A stretch of 64,000 nucleotides of DNA, taken from assembly GCA_900542145.1 (NCBI GenBank), contig UQMF01000008.1:1-64000 (forward strand), read 5' to 3'. Under the pieces are notes generated by a model. That model saw nothing but the letters and a program-made list of their open reading frames with translations, was not told the DNA's origin and searched no databases. The DNA is from an uncultured Oscillospiraceae bacterium (GTDB taxonomy: Bacteria; Bacillota; Clostridia; Oscillospirales; Ruminococcaceae). A program made the position numbers and the translations under genes. The stretch's first letter is position 1, and every line of letters begins with the position of its first letter. Positions 24,814 through 34,512 of this stretch are shown piece by piece.

Positions 24814-26592
24814 TCACACTGCGAACTGACTGTTGTAGAGTTTCGCGTAGAATCCGTTCTGTGCGAGCAGCTGCTCGTGATTTCCCTGCTCGATGATGTG
24901 GCCGTCCTTCATTACGAGGATAACATCCGCCTCGCGGATAGTGGAAAGGCGGTGAGCAACGATGAAGCTCGTTCTGCCCTTCATCATCTTCGCGAAGGAA
25001 TCCTGGATCTTGATCTCGGTTCGCGTATCTATAGAGGAAGTAGCCTCGTCCAGGATAAGCATAGGCGGCAGGCAGAGCATTACGCGCGTAATGCAGAGCA
25101 GCTGCTTCTGACCCTGGGAAAGGCTTCCGCCGTCCTCGCCGATGACCGTGTCGTATCCCTGCGGCATTCTCTTGATGAAGCTGTGCGCGTGGGAAGCCTT
25201 GGCGGCGGCGATTACCTCCTCGTCGGTGGCGTCCGGCTTGCCCATGACGATATTGTCGCGGATAGTTCCGGATTTCAGCCAGGTTTCCTGAAGCACCATG
25301 CCGTAGCTTTCACGCAGGCTGCGGCGCGTTACATTCCGGATATCGCTGCCCTCCACGCTGACGGAACCGCCGTTTACGTCGTAGAAGCGCATGAGCAGGT
25401 TGATTATCGTGGTCTTTCCGCAGCCGGTGGGACCTACGATGGCAACGCGCTGACCGGGCTTTACTGTAAGGCTGAGGTCCTCGATGAGCTTTCTGTCAGG
25501 GACATAGGAGAAGGACACGTTGTCCAGCTCTACGCTGCCCTTTACGTTGGTGAGCTTTACTGCGTCTGCAGGCTCCTCAACCTGGGGCTTTTCCTCGATG
25601 AGTTCAAACAGGCGCGCAGCGCAGGCAAGCGAATTCTGAAGCTCAGTGATAACTCCGGAGATCTCGTTGAACGGCTTGGTGTACTGATTCGTATAGGAAA
25701 GGCAGCAGGAGAGCTGACCTATAGTGAACGCCGCCGCAGTACCTGCGGAGGAAATACACATCAGCGCGCCGCACAGCGCAACTCCGGCGTAGATAACGCT
25801 GTTCACGAATCTGGTTGACGGATTGCTGAGTGAGGAGTAGAACGTAGCCTTGAGCGAATATTCCGCCAGGCGGTCGTTGATAACGTCGAAATCCCGGAGG
25901 GACTTCTCCTCGTGGGAGAATGTCTGCACGACCTTCTGGCTGCCGATCATCTCGTCGATGAAGGCAGTCTGCTTACCACGGGTTTCAGTCTGTAAACGGA
26001 ACATGCGGTAGGTCCTGCTGGCGATGAACTTCGCCACGAACAGCGAAAGGGGAGTGGCAACTACCACAACGACGGCGATAGGCCAGCTGATGGTGAACAT
26101 GAATATCAGCGCGCCGACGATGGTCGCAACGCCGGTGAACAGCTGGGTGAATCCCATCAGAAGACCCTCGGAGAACTGGTCTGCGTCCGCGATAACGCGG
26201 TTCACGATGTCGCCGTAGGGATTAGCGTCGATATAGCTGAGCGGAAGCACCTCGATGTGCCGGAAAGCCGCGTTGCGTATATCCCTGACCACATGGTAGG
26301 TGATACGGTTGTTGATGGCGTTCATCACCCACTGGAGCACCGCAGTGATTCCGATGACGACAGCCGTTTTCATGAGTATCTGCGCCACATTGGAGAAGTC
26401 AACATTGTCCTTGCCTGCGATCTCGTCGATGGCGTTTCCAATGAGGATAGGCGCGTAGAGCGTCAGAGCCACGATGACCACTGCAAGTATCATCGAAACG
26501 GCGATGAAAAATCCGTGCCGTCCGACGTAGTTGAGCACCTTTTTCATAGTGCCCTTAGGGGCGGTCTGCCTTGTCCTTTTTGTGTTCGCCAT
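24814..26592 (-). CDS. ABC exporter, membrane and ATPase fusion, second subunit
   Basis: The 592-aa half-transporter has six membrane spans (about residues 25-330) and an ATPase domain. Walker A is GPTGCGKTT, the signature is LSQGQKQ, and Walker B is MLILDEATS with the catalytic Glu present. Its ATG directly abuts the stop of the other subunit gene, so the two are co-translated. Together they form a heterodimeric type IV exporter like TM287/288 or LmrCD families. A LysR regulator is encoded divergently. The cargo (drug, peptide or lipid) is unknown. Confidence 0.92.
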   Translation of the reverse strand: MANTKRTRQTAPKGTMKKVLNYVGRHGFFIAVSMILAVVIVALTLYAPILIGNAIDEIAGKDNVDFSNVAQILMKTAVVIGITAVLQWVMNAINNRITYHVVRDIRNAAFRHIEVLPLSYIDANPYGDIVNRVIADADQFSEGLLMGFTQLFTGVATIVGALIFMFTISWPIAVVVVVATPLSLFVAKFIASRTYRMFRLQTETRGKQTAFIDEMIGSQKVVQTFSHEEKSLRDFDVINDRLAEYSLKATFYSSLSNPSTRFVNSVIYAGVALCGALMCISSAGTAAAFTIGQLSCCLSYTNQYTKPFNEISGVITELQNSLACAARLFELIEEKPQVEEPADAVKLTNVKGSVELDNVSFSYVPDRKLIEDLSLTVKPGQRVAIVGPTGCGKTTIINLLMRFYDVNGGSVSVEGSDIRNVTRRSLRESYGMVLQETWLKSGTIRDNIVMGKPDATDEEVIAAAKASHAHSFIKRMPQGYDTVIGEDGGSLSQGQKQLLCITRVMLCLPPMLILDEATSSIDTRTEIKIQDSFAKMMKGRTSFIVAHRLSTIREADVILVMKDGHIIEQGNHEQLLAQNGFYAKLYNSQFAV

Positions 26593-28314
26593 TTATACCG
26601 CCTCCTTCTTGAACTGGGAATTGTAGATCTCGCTGTATACCGGGCAGTTTTCGAGAAGCTCGTCATGCCTGCCAATTCCGACTATCTTTCCGTCGTCGAG
26701 CACGATTATCTTGTCAGCGTGCTGTATCGAGGAGGTGCGCTGGGATACGATGAACACTGTGGGATCGCTGTCCATCTCGCGGATCGCCTTACGGAGCGCG
26801 GCGTCGGTCGCGAAATCCAGCGCGGAGGCGCTGTCGTCAAGTATCAGTATTTCGGGCTTCCTTACCAGCGCCCTTGCGATGGTGAAGCGCTGGCGCTGAC
26901 CTCCGGAGAGGTTCTTGCCGCCCTGTTCGATCTCGTAGTCCAGACCGCCCTTGCCTTCAATAACGTCGGCTGCCTGCGCGGTCTTTGCCGCCGCCATGAT
27001 CTCCTCGTCGGTGGCGTCGGATTTCCCCCACTGCATGTTCTCGCGGATAGTGCCCTTGAACAGCACCGCCTTCTGCGGAACCACGCCGATCTTCATGCGG
27101 AGCTCCTCCGGGTCGAAGCTGTCGGCGTTCCTTCCGCCTATGAGCACTTCGCCGCCGGTCGCGTCATAGAACCGCGGAATAAGGTTCACCAGGGAGGATT
27201 TACCCGAGCCTGTGCCGCCGATGATCCCGACAGTTTCGCCGCGCTTGACTGCGAAGCTCATTCCCGTGAGGGAATCCTCGCCGGCGTTAGCGTATCTGAG
27301 GGATACGTTGCGGAATTCCACCGCGTAGTCCTCGCTGCCGTGAATGCTGCTGTCCTCGGACACGGTCTGGGAGGAGTGTATCTCGAAGATGGACTGCACG
27401 CGGTTTCCGCAGGCAACGGACTTTGTAAGGCTGATGATGAGGTTAGCCAGCTTGATAAGCTCCACCAGTATCTGGGACATGTAGTTATACAGCGCCACCA
27501 CATCGCCCTGGGAGAGGTCGCCGTTGTTTACCTGCACGGCTCCGGTCTGGATAAGCCAGATTATTGCCAGATTAATGATGACGTAGGTCAGCGGATTCAT
27601 CAGCGCGGAGATCCTGCCGACGAACTTCTGGGCGGCGGTCAGCTGGTCGTTGTGCTCGGTGAAGGACTGGATCTCTTCATCCTCCTTGCAGAAAGCGCGG
27701 ATCACACGGACGCCGGTGAGGTTCTCACGGGTGATCCCGAGTACCTTGTCCAGTCTGGACTGCACCTTCTTGTACAGCGGAATGCACCACAGCATGATTC
27801 CGAAAACCACCACGGAGAGCAGCGGTATAGCCGCGACGAATATCAGCGCCGCCTGGACGTTTATGGTGAACGCCATGATCATTGCGCCGAATACCACGAA
27901 CGGTGAGCGCAGCAGCAGACGGAGCGTCAGATTGACGCCGTTCTGTATCTGGTTCATGTCGCTGGTCATTCGCGTGATGAGGGTGGAGGTGCCTATCCCG
28001 TCGATCTCAGTCCAGGAGAGGGACTCAATGTGGCGGAACAGCTCGTGCTTCACCTTGGCGGAGAATCCAACCGCCGCCTTTGCAGCGAAGTACTGCGCGG
28101 TGATGGAGAATGCAAGCCCGACTACGCCCAGTCCGACGAGCAGACATACCATTCCGACGACGTAGCCCGTGTCACCGTTCGCGATACCGTTGTCGATTAT
28201 GTTGGCGATCACCAGGGGAACGAAAAGCTCCAGAAGTGCTTCCAGCAGTTTGAACAGCGGACCGAGCACGCATTCCTTTTTGTATTTCTTGATGTGTACA
28301 AGCAGCTTGAACAA
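26593..28314 (-). CDS. ABC exporter, membrane and ATPase fusion, first subunit
   Basis: The 573-aa partner subunit has six membrane spans and an ATPase domain with Walker A GGTGSGKSS, signature LSGGQRQ and Walker B ILILDDSAS. The catalytic Glu after Walker B is replaced by Asp, the normal mark of the degenerate-site subunit in heterodimeric exporters. The start is a TTG at 28314, with AGGCAGG a little upstream; no better start is seen and the length fits the family. It is the first gene of the two-gene operon. Confidence 0.92.
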   Translation of the reverse strand: MFKLLVHIKKYKKECVLGPLFKLLEALLELFVPLVIANIIDNGIANGDTGYVVGMVCLLVGLGVVGLAFSITAQYFAAKAAVGFSAKVKHELFRHIESLSWTEIDGIGTSTLITRMTSDMNQIQNGVNLTLRLLLRSPFVVFGAMIMAFTINVQAALIFVAAIPLLSVVVFGIMLWCIPLYKKVQSRLDKVLGITRENLTGVRVIRAFCKEDEEIQSFTEHNDQLTAAQKFVGRISALMNPLTYVIINLAIIWLIQTGAVQVNNGDLSQGDVVALYNYMSQILVELIKLANLIISLTKSVACGNRVQSIFEIHSSQTVSEDSSIHGSEDYAVEFRNVSLRYANAGEDSLTGMSFAVKRGETVGIIGGTGSGKSSLVNLIPRFYDATGGEVLIGGRNADSFDPEELRMKIGVVPQKAVLFKGTIRENMQWGKSDATDEEIMAAAKTAQAADVIEGKGGLDYEIEQGGKNLSGGQRQRFTIARALVRKPEILILDDSASALDFATDAALRKAIREMDSDPTVFIVSQRTSSIQHADKIIVLDDGKIVGIGRHDELLENCPVYSEIYNSQFKKEAV

Positions 28315-28344
28315 AATTAATTACCTGCCTTTCCTTTTTAGCTC

Positions 28345-28373
28345 TTGACAAAACACATATTATAGTATATCAT
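28345..28373 (+). promoter_or_regulatory. Promoter of the LysR gene in the divergent control region
   Basis: TTGACA (28345-28350) and TATCAT (28368-28373) with 17-base spacing. On the other strand a TATAAT at 28359-28364 may serve the exporter operon, so the divergent promoters overlap, as is common for LysR regulators. Confidence 0.7.
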
Positions 28374-28459
28374 AAAGCCAGGATATTTTAAAGGTATAAC
28401 CTGTAAAATCCGTATACTTTTTTTGTATAGGTCGAATAGCTTGTCAATATGGAGGTATT

Positions 28460-29320
28460 ATGGATCTCAAGCAGCTGAAATATTTTGTCACCGTTGCGGA
28501 GGAGGGCACGATAAGCGCTGCCGCAAAGAAGCTCTTCATGTCGCAGCCGCCGCTGAGCATTCAGATGAAGTTACTGGAGCAGGAGCTTGGCTGTCCGCTG
28601 TTTGAGCGCGGTCAGAAGCATATCCGCCTGACGGACACCGGGAAGCTGCTCTACGACAGGGCTCAGAATATTCTGAAGATGGAGGCGAGCATGCGGCAGG
28701 ATATAGAGGCGTGCTCCCGGACGGAAAAGGATACCATACGCCTGGGAGTGGTGTCCTCCGTGATCTGCACCCGGGGCGGCGAGTGGATCTCCGGATTCCT
28801 GGCGGATAACAGCGAAGTACGCTTTGAGATAACTGAAGCGAATACCTACTCCCTGCTGGAGAAGCTGCGGTCGGATATAATCCACGCTGCTCTGGTGCGG
28901 ACTCCCTTTGCGGAGAGCGAATTTGAGGTACACGGTCTGGTCAGCGAGAAGATGATAGCAGTGCTTCCCGGGAAATCCGGGGAGAAGCACATCACCATGG
29001 CGCAGCTTGCAGAGCAGCCGCTGATTCTGTACCGCCGATGGGAGAGTATAATCCTCCAGGCGTTCCGGGAGAAGGAGTTGGAGCCTCGCTGCGTGTGCAT
29101 GTGTGACGACGCGCGGACTGCGGTGGACCTGGCGGAGCGCTCCGTCGGCGCGGCGGTTGTTCCGCAGTCCGCCCTGGGACTTGTATACCCGGAGCGCGCC
29201 AACTGCCTGGAAATCCCGGATTGCCCGATCGAAACGCAGATAGTGCTCGTCCACAAGCCCGGGACCTATTTTCCTGATAGTGTGCACAGGTTCATTGAGT
29301 ATATCGAGGGTCGAGTATAG
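28460..29320 (+). CDS. LysR-family transcriptional regulator
   Basis: The 286-aa protein has an N-terminal winged helix (residues 1-60: LKQLKYFVTVAEEGTISAAA and SQPPLSIQMKLLEQELG) and a periplasmic-binding-type effector domain (about 90-285). GGAGG at 28451-28455 precedes ATG 28460. It is divergent from the ABC exporter operon, and LysR proteins usually control the divergent genes, so it probably regulates the exporter in response to a small molecule. The effector is not predictable. Confidence 0.92.
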   Translation: MDLKQLKYFVTVAEEGTISAAAKKLFMSQPPLSIQMKLLEQELGCPLFERGQKHIRLTDTGKLLYDRAQNILKMEASMRQDIEACSRTEKDTIRLGVVSSVICTRGGEWISGFLADNSEVRFEITEANTYSLLEKLRSDIIHAALVRTPFAESEFEVHGLVSEKMIAVLPGKSGEKHITMAQLAEQPLILYRRWESIILQAFREKELEPRCVCMCDDARTAVDLAERSVGAAVVPQSALGLVYPERANCLEIPDCPIETQIVLVHKPGTYFPDSVHRFIEYIEGRV

Positions 29321-29346
29321 AAAATGGGGCTGCAATCGCAGCCCCA
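29320..29346 (-). terminator. Terminator between convergent LysR and GH5 genes
   Basis: TGGGGCTGC (29325-29333) pairs with GCAGCCCCA (29338-29346). The T run (TTTTCT) is on the minus strand, so it mainly serves the cellulase gene; it may also stop the LysR transcript. Confidence 0.85.
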
Positions 29347-29362
29347 CTGGTATTTATTCTGC

Positions 29363-31171
29363 TCACGGTGCATGCACGGTGAACGTGATGGAAATTGTAT
29401 CAACGCACTTCTTTGCGCCCAGCGACATGATCTGCGCGGAGCAGTCAGTGAAGTCCCCGTCGGGAGTACGCGCTTCCTTGGGGACGTCGCTTACCCACGC
29501 GTTGTAGAGGTTCACACGGGTGCAGTGCTTGTCGTCGCTGGTGGTGAACTCCCGACCGTCAAGCTGATAGGGGGAGCCGTTGATGAGGATATTGTCTATG
29601 CTCACGGTGTAGCCCGGGAACAGGTCCTCGCCGTTGGAGATACCCAGCGCCGCGAACGCCACGCCCTTTGCGGCGCCGCAGCCCGTGAAATCCAGACTGA
29701 CTGTGTAGGTTCCCTCGCCGGTGATGAGGGCGTTGGTCTCCTTGATACCCTTGGTCTTGTTGTTGGGGTCGTACTTGTCGCCCACGCTGTAGCACACGGT
29801 GTAATCCGCGCTCTGGTACATTATCCACGCGATCGCCGCGTCGTCCGAGGGAGCGTATTCCACGTCCGCCATTGCGTTGTTCTCAACAGCCTGACGAGTC
29901 TCCTCAATTCGGGTTTTCGCTCCTGATTTGATGTCCTCAACAGATTTCCCGGCCTCGTTCGCATAGGCGCGGCTGCTGAACAGCTCCGCCAGGGTTTCAT
30001 CGGAAAGGGTATTTGTGGAGCGCTTGTAGAAGCTGCTGCAATCCCAGAGGACGGGGCATAAATCATACAGGTCGCAGTTGTCCATGAGGTTGGAGTAGAA
30101 CAGGTCGGTGTCCGGCTTGATTCCGCCGTTCTTCATCATTACGGCGTATTCGCCGATCACCACGCCGTAGCCCTGCTCGGAGAACTTGCTGAGCTTCTCA
30201 AACAGCTCGTTCATCTCATCGTAGTCCCCGGGGGAACCCCACTGGTTCACACCGTCCGTTCCGCAGTAGTCCCAGGGAGTGTAGTAGTGCACGGAGAGCA
30301 GCAGCTTGCTGTCCGCGGAATCCTCCGGCATGACGAAGCGGTCGTCGCAGGTCTTTGTGATGTCGGTATTGTACCCGGCGATTAGCAGGAAGCGGTCAGC
30401 GTTCTTTCCGCCAAGTCCGCGGATAGTTTTTACGAATTCGCTGTTTATCTCGTTGGTCTTTTCGTAGCATTCATTCTCGGTAAGTACGCCCTTGGAGCCG
30501 GTTATGTTCTTGTCGTTGAGGCGGTCGCCGAGCTCCTCGTTGGCGGATTCAAATATCAGCTTGTAGGAGCTGTCAGCAAAGTGCTCTCCTATCTGCGTCC
30601 ACATGGATTTATACATATCCATCGCCTGCTCGCGCACCGCCTCGTCCGCAGCGCCGAACATTCCCCACCAGCTGCCATCCCAGTGGTCGTTGATGATGAC
30701 GTACATGTCCTCGTCCAGCGCCCAGTTGACTACCTCGTCAACACGGTCCATAAGCCTGCTGTCGATGGTGTAGTCGCCGCTCTCGAAGTACATGCCGTTA
30801 GTCCAGGATACAGGAATGCGTATCGTGTCGAATCCGGCCGCCTTCATACCTTGGATCATTTCCCTGGTAGTGGTTGGCTGCCCCCATGAGGTTTCCGCCA
30901 GGGTGGGACTGGAGCCATTGAGATAGCCCTGGTGGTTATAGGCTTCCAGGGTGTTGCCCAGGTTGATTCCATTGCCCATAGCGCGGATAACTTCAAGGGA
31001 AGTCATGCTGTTACCCTCGGTAGAGGTATTTTCCGGAGCATTGCTCTCGCTGCTGCCCGTGGAATCCGCGGAGGAGCTGCCCGGCTCCTCTGATTTATTG
31101 CACCCGGTCAGCGACATTATAAGCGCCAATGTTGCAGACAGTGCGGATTTCAGTAATGTTTGTGAATACAT
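29363..31171 (-). CDS. Secreted GH5 cellulase-type lipoprotein
   Basis: A 602-aa exported glycoside hydrolase. The signal peptide ends in the lipobox LTGC (Cys near residue 24), so it should be lipid-anchored outside. A Ser, Glu and Asn-rich linker leads to the GH5 barrel (about 55-390): GINLGNTLEA start, HWDGSWW, the acid/base Glu in FESANEE and the nucleophile Glu in VIGEYA. The last 170 residues form a probable carbohydrate-binding beta domain. Start ATG 31171 has GGAGG; an ATG at 31183 overlaps that site. The likely substrate is beta-1,4-glucan or a related plant polysaccharide. It has its own promoter with a cre-like site. Confidence 0.9.
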   Translation of the reverse strand: MYSQTLLKSALSATLALIMSLTGCNKSEEPGSSSADSTGSSESNAPENTSTEGNSMTSLEVIRAMGNGINLGNTLEAYNHQGYLNGSSPTLAETSWGQPTTTREMIQGMKAAGFDTIRIPVSWTNGMYFESGDYTIDSRLMDRVDEVVNWALDEDMYVIINDHWDGSWWGMFGAADEAVREQAMDMYKSMWTQIGEHFADSSYKLIFESANEELGDRLNDKNITGSKGVLTENECYEKTNEINSEFVKTIRGLGGKNADRFLLIAGYNTDITKTCDDRFVMPEDSADSKLLLSVHYYTPWDYCGTDGVNQWGSPGDYDEMNELFEKLSKFSEQGYGVVIGEYAVMMKNGGIKPDTDLFYSNLMDNCDLYDLCPVLWDCSSFYKRSTNTLSDETLAELFSSRAYANEAGKSVEDIKSGAKTRIEETRQAVENNAMADVEYAPSDDAAIAWIMYQSADYTVCYSVGDKYDPNNKTKGIKETNALITGEGTYTVSLDFTGCGAAKGVAFAALGISNGEDLFPGYTVSIDNILINGSPYQLDGREFTTSDDKHCTRVNLYNAWVSDVPKEARTPDGDFTDCSAQIMSLGAKKCVDTISITFTVHAP

Positions 31172-31205
31172 AGATGCCTCCATGTTTTATGACTGTTTCA
31201 TCGTG

Positions 31206-31219
31206 TTAAAACGATTACA
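31206..31219 (-). promoter_or_regulatory. cre-like operator at the cellulase start site
   Basis: The minus strand reads TGTAATCGTTTTAA, which fits the catabolite-responsive element consensus TGWAANCGNTNWCA at all fixed positions but one. It begins a few bases after the -10 box, at the expected start of transcription, a place where CcpA or a LacI-type repressor would block initiation. Confidence 0.55.
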
Positions 31220-31222
31220 TAT

Positions 31223-31251
31223 ATTTTATCACGGCGTTAGTAAAATTTCAA
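31223..31251 (-). promoter_or_regulatory. Promoter of the GH5 gene
   Basis: Minus-strand TTGAAA (31246-31251) and TAAAAT (31223-31228), 17 bases apart. Confidence 0.8.
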
Positions 31252-31353
31252 GCAGTTTTGTGAAATTAATTTATAAACAATCACAAAAAGGAAATATATT
31301 GATACTATTCGGGAAAAAAGTTCCGCTAAAATAACATAATATGGCACAATCCC

Positions 31354-31382
31354 TTGATTTTTTGGCTGAACTGAACTATAAT
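31354..31382 (+). promoter_or_regulatory. Promoter of the hybrid kinase operon
   Basis: TTGATT (31354-31359) and TATAAT (31377-31382), 17 bases apart; the kinase ATG follows at 31416 behind AGGGTG. Confidence 0.85.
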
Positions 31383-31415
31383 AATAGTATGAAATGAAAG
31401 TGGCAGGGTGAAAGC

Positions 31416-33683
31416 ATGAAAACATCATTAAAGAGAAAGCCGGTCACTCCGGCATACATTTCCGAAAAGGAATTAGCAGAAATCAAACCGGACTACCGCA
31501 AATGGCGGCGGCGTCTGTTCTATATGAACCTGTTCATCGCTCTTATGGTGGTGGTTCTGGAGATATTCGTGAACATTATCCTTATCGCCGAGGACAAGGC
31601 TAACGACAGTCTGCTGCGGCAGGCGGTGCTGTATTTCCTTATTCCATCAGGACTGAATCTCCTGGCGGTACTGGTTGACCATATCCTGCTGCGCTTATTT
31701 CCGGACCGGGACTGGCTTCTGAATTACGCGATGGTCATTACGGTGGTTTTCATGTGCTCCGTGGTGGCGGTGACGCACTATGTGTTTTCAATTACGCTGA
31801 CGGCGTTCCTGCTGCCAATTCTGATCTCCGTTGTTTTTGTGAACCGGAGGCTTACCGATACGACCGCGCTGTGCTGCTGTATCGGACTTCTGATAGCGGT
31901 CGCATGGCGGAACATCGATGGAAACGAGGCCGCCCGGAATTTCGTTATACCCGAAATGGTCATCTCCCTGGGTATAATCTTCCTGTCCGTAATGGTGTCC
32001 CGGGTGCTCATCTCCATGATGGAGCAGCAGAATCAGAAGCTGATCAATGCCATCGCAGAGGAAAAGCGCTCCCAGGAGGACGCCCTGGCAGCCAACAAAG
32101 CCAAAAGCGCGTTCCTCGCCAACATGTCCCATGAGATCCGCACGCCGATAAACGCGGTCCTGGGCATGAACGAGATGATCCTCCGGGAGGAGAGGGAGCC
32201 GGAGATCCGCGGCTATGCCGAGAATATCCGCACCGCAGGGAATTCCCTGCTTACCATCGTGAACGACGTCCTGGACATCTCCAAAATAGAATCCGGCAGA
32301 ATAGAAATAAGCAACGGCGAATATGAACTCAGCTCCCTTGTCAGTGACTGCTGCAGCTTGACCGCGCTTCGCGCACAAGAAAAGGGACTTGCACTGAATG
32401 TAGTGTGCGACGGAGAGATCCCTCTGAAGCTGATAGGCGACGAGCCGCATATCCGGCAGGTGGTGGTGAATCTGCTGACGAACGCGGTGAAGTACACGGA
32501 GAAGGGCGGTGTCACCCTCACGGTCAGTGGAGTGACGGACGGAGATTTATGCCGCCTGCGCTTCTCGGTACTTGACACCGGCTCCGGGATAAGTGAAGCG
32601 GACCAGGAGAAGCTGTTCGACCAGTTCCAGCGGCTGGACCTTATGCGCAACCGCAACATCGAGGGCACGGGTCTGGGACTTGCAATAGTCCGCAGGCTGA
32701 CGGAACTCATGGGCGGCACGATATCCGTGAAGAGCGCTCTGGGGGAGGGCAGCGAGTTCGTGTTCGAGGTTCCGCAGAGGATCGTCGCCGGGGCGCCGTC
32801 GGGTAAGCTGAACGTGAACTATTCCACGGAGGAACCGGCGGTGTATTCGCATTCGTTCGAGGCACCGGAGGCAAGTGTGCTTGTGGTGGACGACCTGCCG
32901 GTGAATCTGTTGGTTATCGTGAATCTGCTCAAGGATACCCGGATACAGACCGACACCGCCGGAAGCGGCGCGGAGTGCCTTGAGGCGGCTTCCAGAAAAC
33001 ACTACGACCTTATTCTGATGGACCATATGATGCCGGAAATGGACGGCGTGGAAACCTACCGTCGCCTGCGGTCGGACGTGGAATCTCCGAACAGGGGGAC
33101 TCCCGTCGTCATGCTGACCGCCAACGCCCTTGCCGGAGTGCGTGAGCAATATCTTAACGAGGGCTTCGCGGACTACATATCCAAGCCGGTCTGCGGTGAC
33201 AAGCTGGAGCAGGTGATCAGGAAGAATCTCCCACCGAAACTGGTGCTTCCGCCGACCTTCCGGGAGGAACTCCCGGAGGACTGCTCCGTGGATTTCACGG
33301 CGCTGACCGAAGCGCTTCCGCAGTTGAATCTCCCGATGGCAATGCAGTATTGCTGCAACAGCCCGGAGCTTTACACCGAGGTCCTGCGAGACTACTGCGA
33401 GAGCGGCAGGTACGACGAGATGGAGCGCGCCTATTCAGAGAAGCGCTGGGAGGACTATTGCAGGTGCGTGCATTCCCTCAAGAGCACATCGCGGACCATC
33501 GGACTGGACGGGCTGTCGGAACGCGCCCGGGCTTCCGAAACCGCGCTGCGGCAGGGCTGCGTGGATTTCGCGGTGATTGACCACGACGGGCTTGAGCAGG
33601 AATACGCGGAAGCGCTGTCGGCAATAAAAGCATTCATAAATAAGGACAAGAGAGAAGTATTATGCCAGAATTCATTGAAATAA
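31416..33683 (+). CDS. Hybrid sensor histidine kinase with receiver and Hpt domains
   Basis: The 755-aa protein combines a whole phosphorelay. Six membrane spans lie at about residues 33-210 and may form the sensor. The HisKA domain has SHEIRTP with His239, the ATPase domain shows the N box LLTNAVKYT and the G boxes DTGSGI and GTGLGL. A receiver domain follows with phospho-Asp536 in LMDHMMPEMDG, and a C-terminal Hpt domain with His686 in VHSLKSTSR. No DNA-binding output is present, so a separate response regulator must receive the phosphate. It overlaps the next gene by 22 bases, a curious link to an RNA methyltransferase. The signal is unknown. Confidence 0.93.
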   Translation: MKTSLKRKPVTPAYISEKELAEIKPDYRKWRRRLFYMNLFIALMVVVLEIFVNIILIAEDKANDSLLRQAVLYFLIPSGLNLLAVLVDHILLRLFPDRDWLLNYAMVITVVFMCSVVAVTHYVFSITLTAFLLPILISVVFVNRRLTDTTALCCCIGLLIAVAWRNIDGNEAARNFVIPEMVISLGIIFLSVMVSRVLISMMEQQNQKLINAIAEEKRSQEDALAANKAKSAFLANMSHEIRTPINAVLGMNEMILREEREPEIRGYAENIRTAGNSLLTIVNDVLDISKIESGRIEISNGEYELSSLVSDCCSLTALRAQEKGLALNVVCDGEIPLKLIGDEPHIRQVVVNLLTNAVKYTEKGGVTLTVSGVTDGDLCRLRFSVLDTGSGISEADQEKLFDQFQRLDLMRNRNIEGTGLGLAIVRRLTELMGGTISVKSALGEGSEFVFEVPQRIVAGAPSGKLNVNYSTEEPAVYSHSFEAPEASVLVVDDLPVNLLVIVNLLKDTRIQTDTAGSGAECLEAASRKHYDLILMDHMMPEMDGVETYRRLRSDVESPNRGTPVVMLTANALAGVREQYLNEGFADYISKPVCGDKLEQVIRKNLPPKLVLPPTFREELPEDCSVDFTALTEALPQLNLPMAMQYCCNSPELYTEVLRDYCESGRYDEMERAYSEKRWEDYCRCVHSLKSTSRTIGLDGLSERARASETALRQGCVDFAVIDHDGLEQEYAEALSAIKAFINKDKREVLCQNSLK

Positions 33684-34498
33684 ACGACCTCAACGCCCCG
33701 GGCTGCGAGGTATTCACGAAGCTGACCGAGGCGCAGCTGAGAAACCGCCTGGAGCCGGAAAAGGGAATATTCATCGCGGAAAGCCCCAAGGTCATCGACC
33801 TTGCGATCAGCGCAGGATATGAACTTGTGTCCATACTGACTGAGAAGCGCTGCCTGGAGGGCTGCGCCAGTGGGATCATACAGCGCTGCGGAGATATCCC
33901 GGTGTACCTTGCGCCGCCGGAGGTGCTCTCGCAGATGACCGGATACAAGCTGAACCGCGGAGTACTGTGCGCAGTCCGCCGTCCGAAGCCCCGTTCCGCG
34001 GAGGAGATCTGCCGGAATGCCCACCGCGTCGCGGTCCTCGAAAATATCGTGGACAGCACCAATATCGGCGCAGCATTCCGTTCGGCGGCGGCGCTGGGAA
34101 TAGACGCTGTGCTGGTAACTCCCTCCTGCTGCGACCCTCTGCTGCGGCGTTCAGTCCGGGTCAGCATGGGGACGGTGCTGCTGGTTCCCTGGGCGGTCAT
34201 CGGCGAGGAATCCTCCGACTGGCCCGGGAAGGGAATCGAGCAGCTGCACTCCTGGGGATTCCGGACGGCGGCGATGGCGCTCAGCGACCGTTCTGTCAGC
34301 ATTGACGACCCTGCCCTGGCTGCCGAGGACAAGCTGGCAATAATCCTGGGCACGGAGGGCGACGGACTGTCCTCCTCCACGATCGCCAGCTGCGATTATA
34401 CCGTGAAGATCCCCATGTCCCTGGGGGTGGATTCCCTGAACGTTGCCGCTGCCGGCGCCGTGGCATTCTGGGAGCTGAGGTGGCGCGGAGAGCGCTGA
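33662..34498 (+). CDS. TrmH/SpoU-family RNA 2'-O-methyltransferase
   Basis: The 278-aa enzyme has an N-terminal substrate-binding part (about 1-110) and the knotted SPOUT domain. Typical motifs are NIGAAFRSA, ILGTEGDGL and IPMSLGVDSLNVAAA in order. Such enzymes methylate ribose in tRNA or rRNA; the exact target is not clear. The start ATG 33662 lies inside the kinase gene, preceded by AAGAGAG. Its coupling to a sensor kinase is probably just operon economy. Confidence 0.88.
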   Translation: MPEFIEINDLNAPGCEVFTKLTEAQLRNRLEPEKGIFIAESPKVIDLAISAGYELVSILTEKRCLEGCASGIIQRCGDIPVYLAPPEVLSQMTGYKLNRGVLCAVRRPKPRSAEEICRNAHRVAVLENIVDSTNIGAAFRSAAALGIDAVLVTPSCCDPLLRRSVRVSMGTVLLVPWAVIGEESSDWPGKGIEQLHSWGFRTAAMALSDRSVSIDDPALAAEDKLAIILGTEGDGLSSSTIASCDYTVKIPMSLGVDSLNVAAAGAVAFWELRWRGER

Positions 34499-34512
34499 AA
34501 ACGGAGTAAGCT

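Noticed and set aside
26257..27906. 549-codon plus-strand open frame across both ABC subunit genes
   Set aside because: It spans two well-defined genes on the other strand and is rich in His and Val in a way typical of antisense translation.
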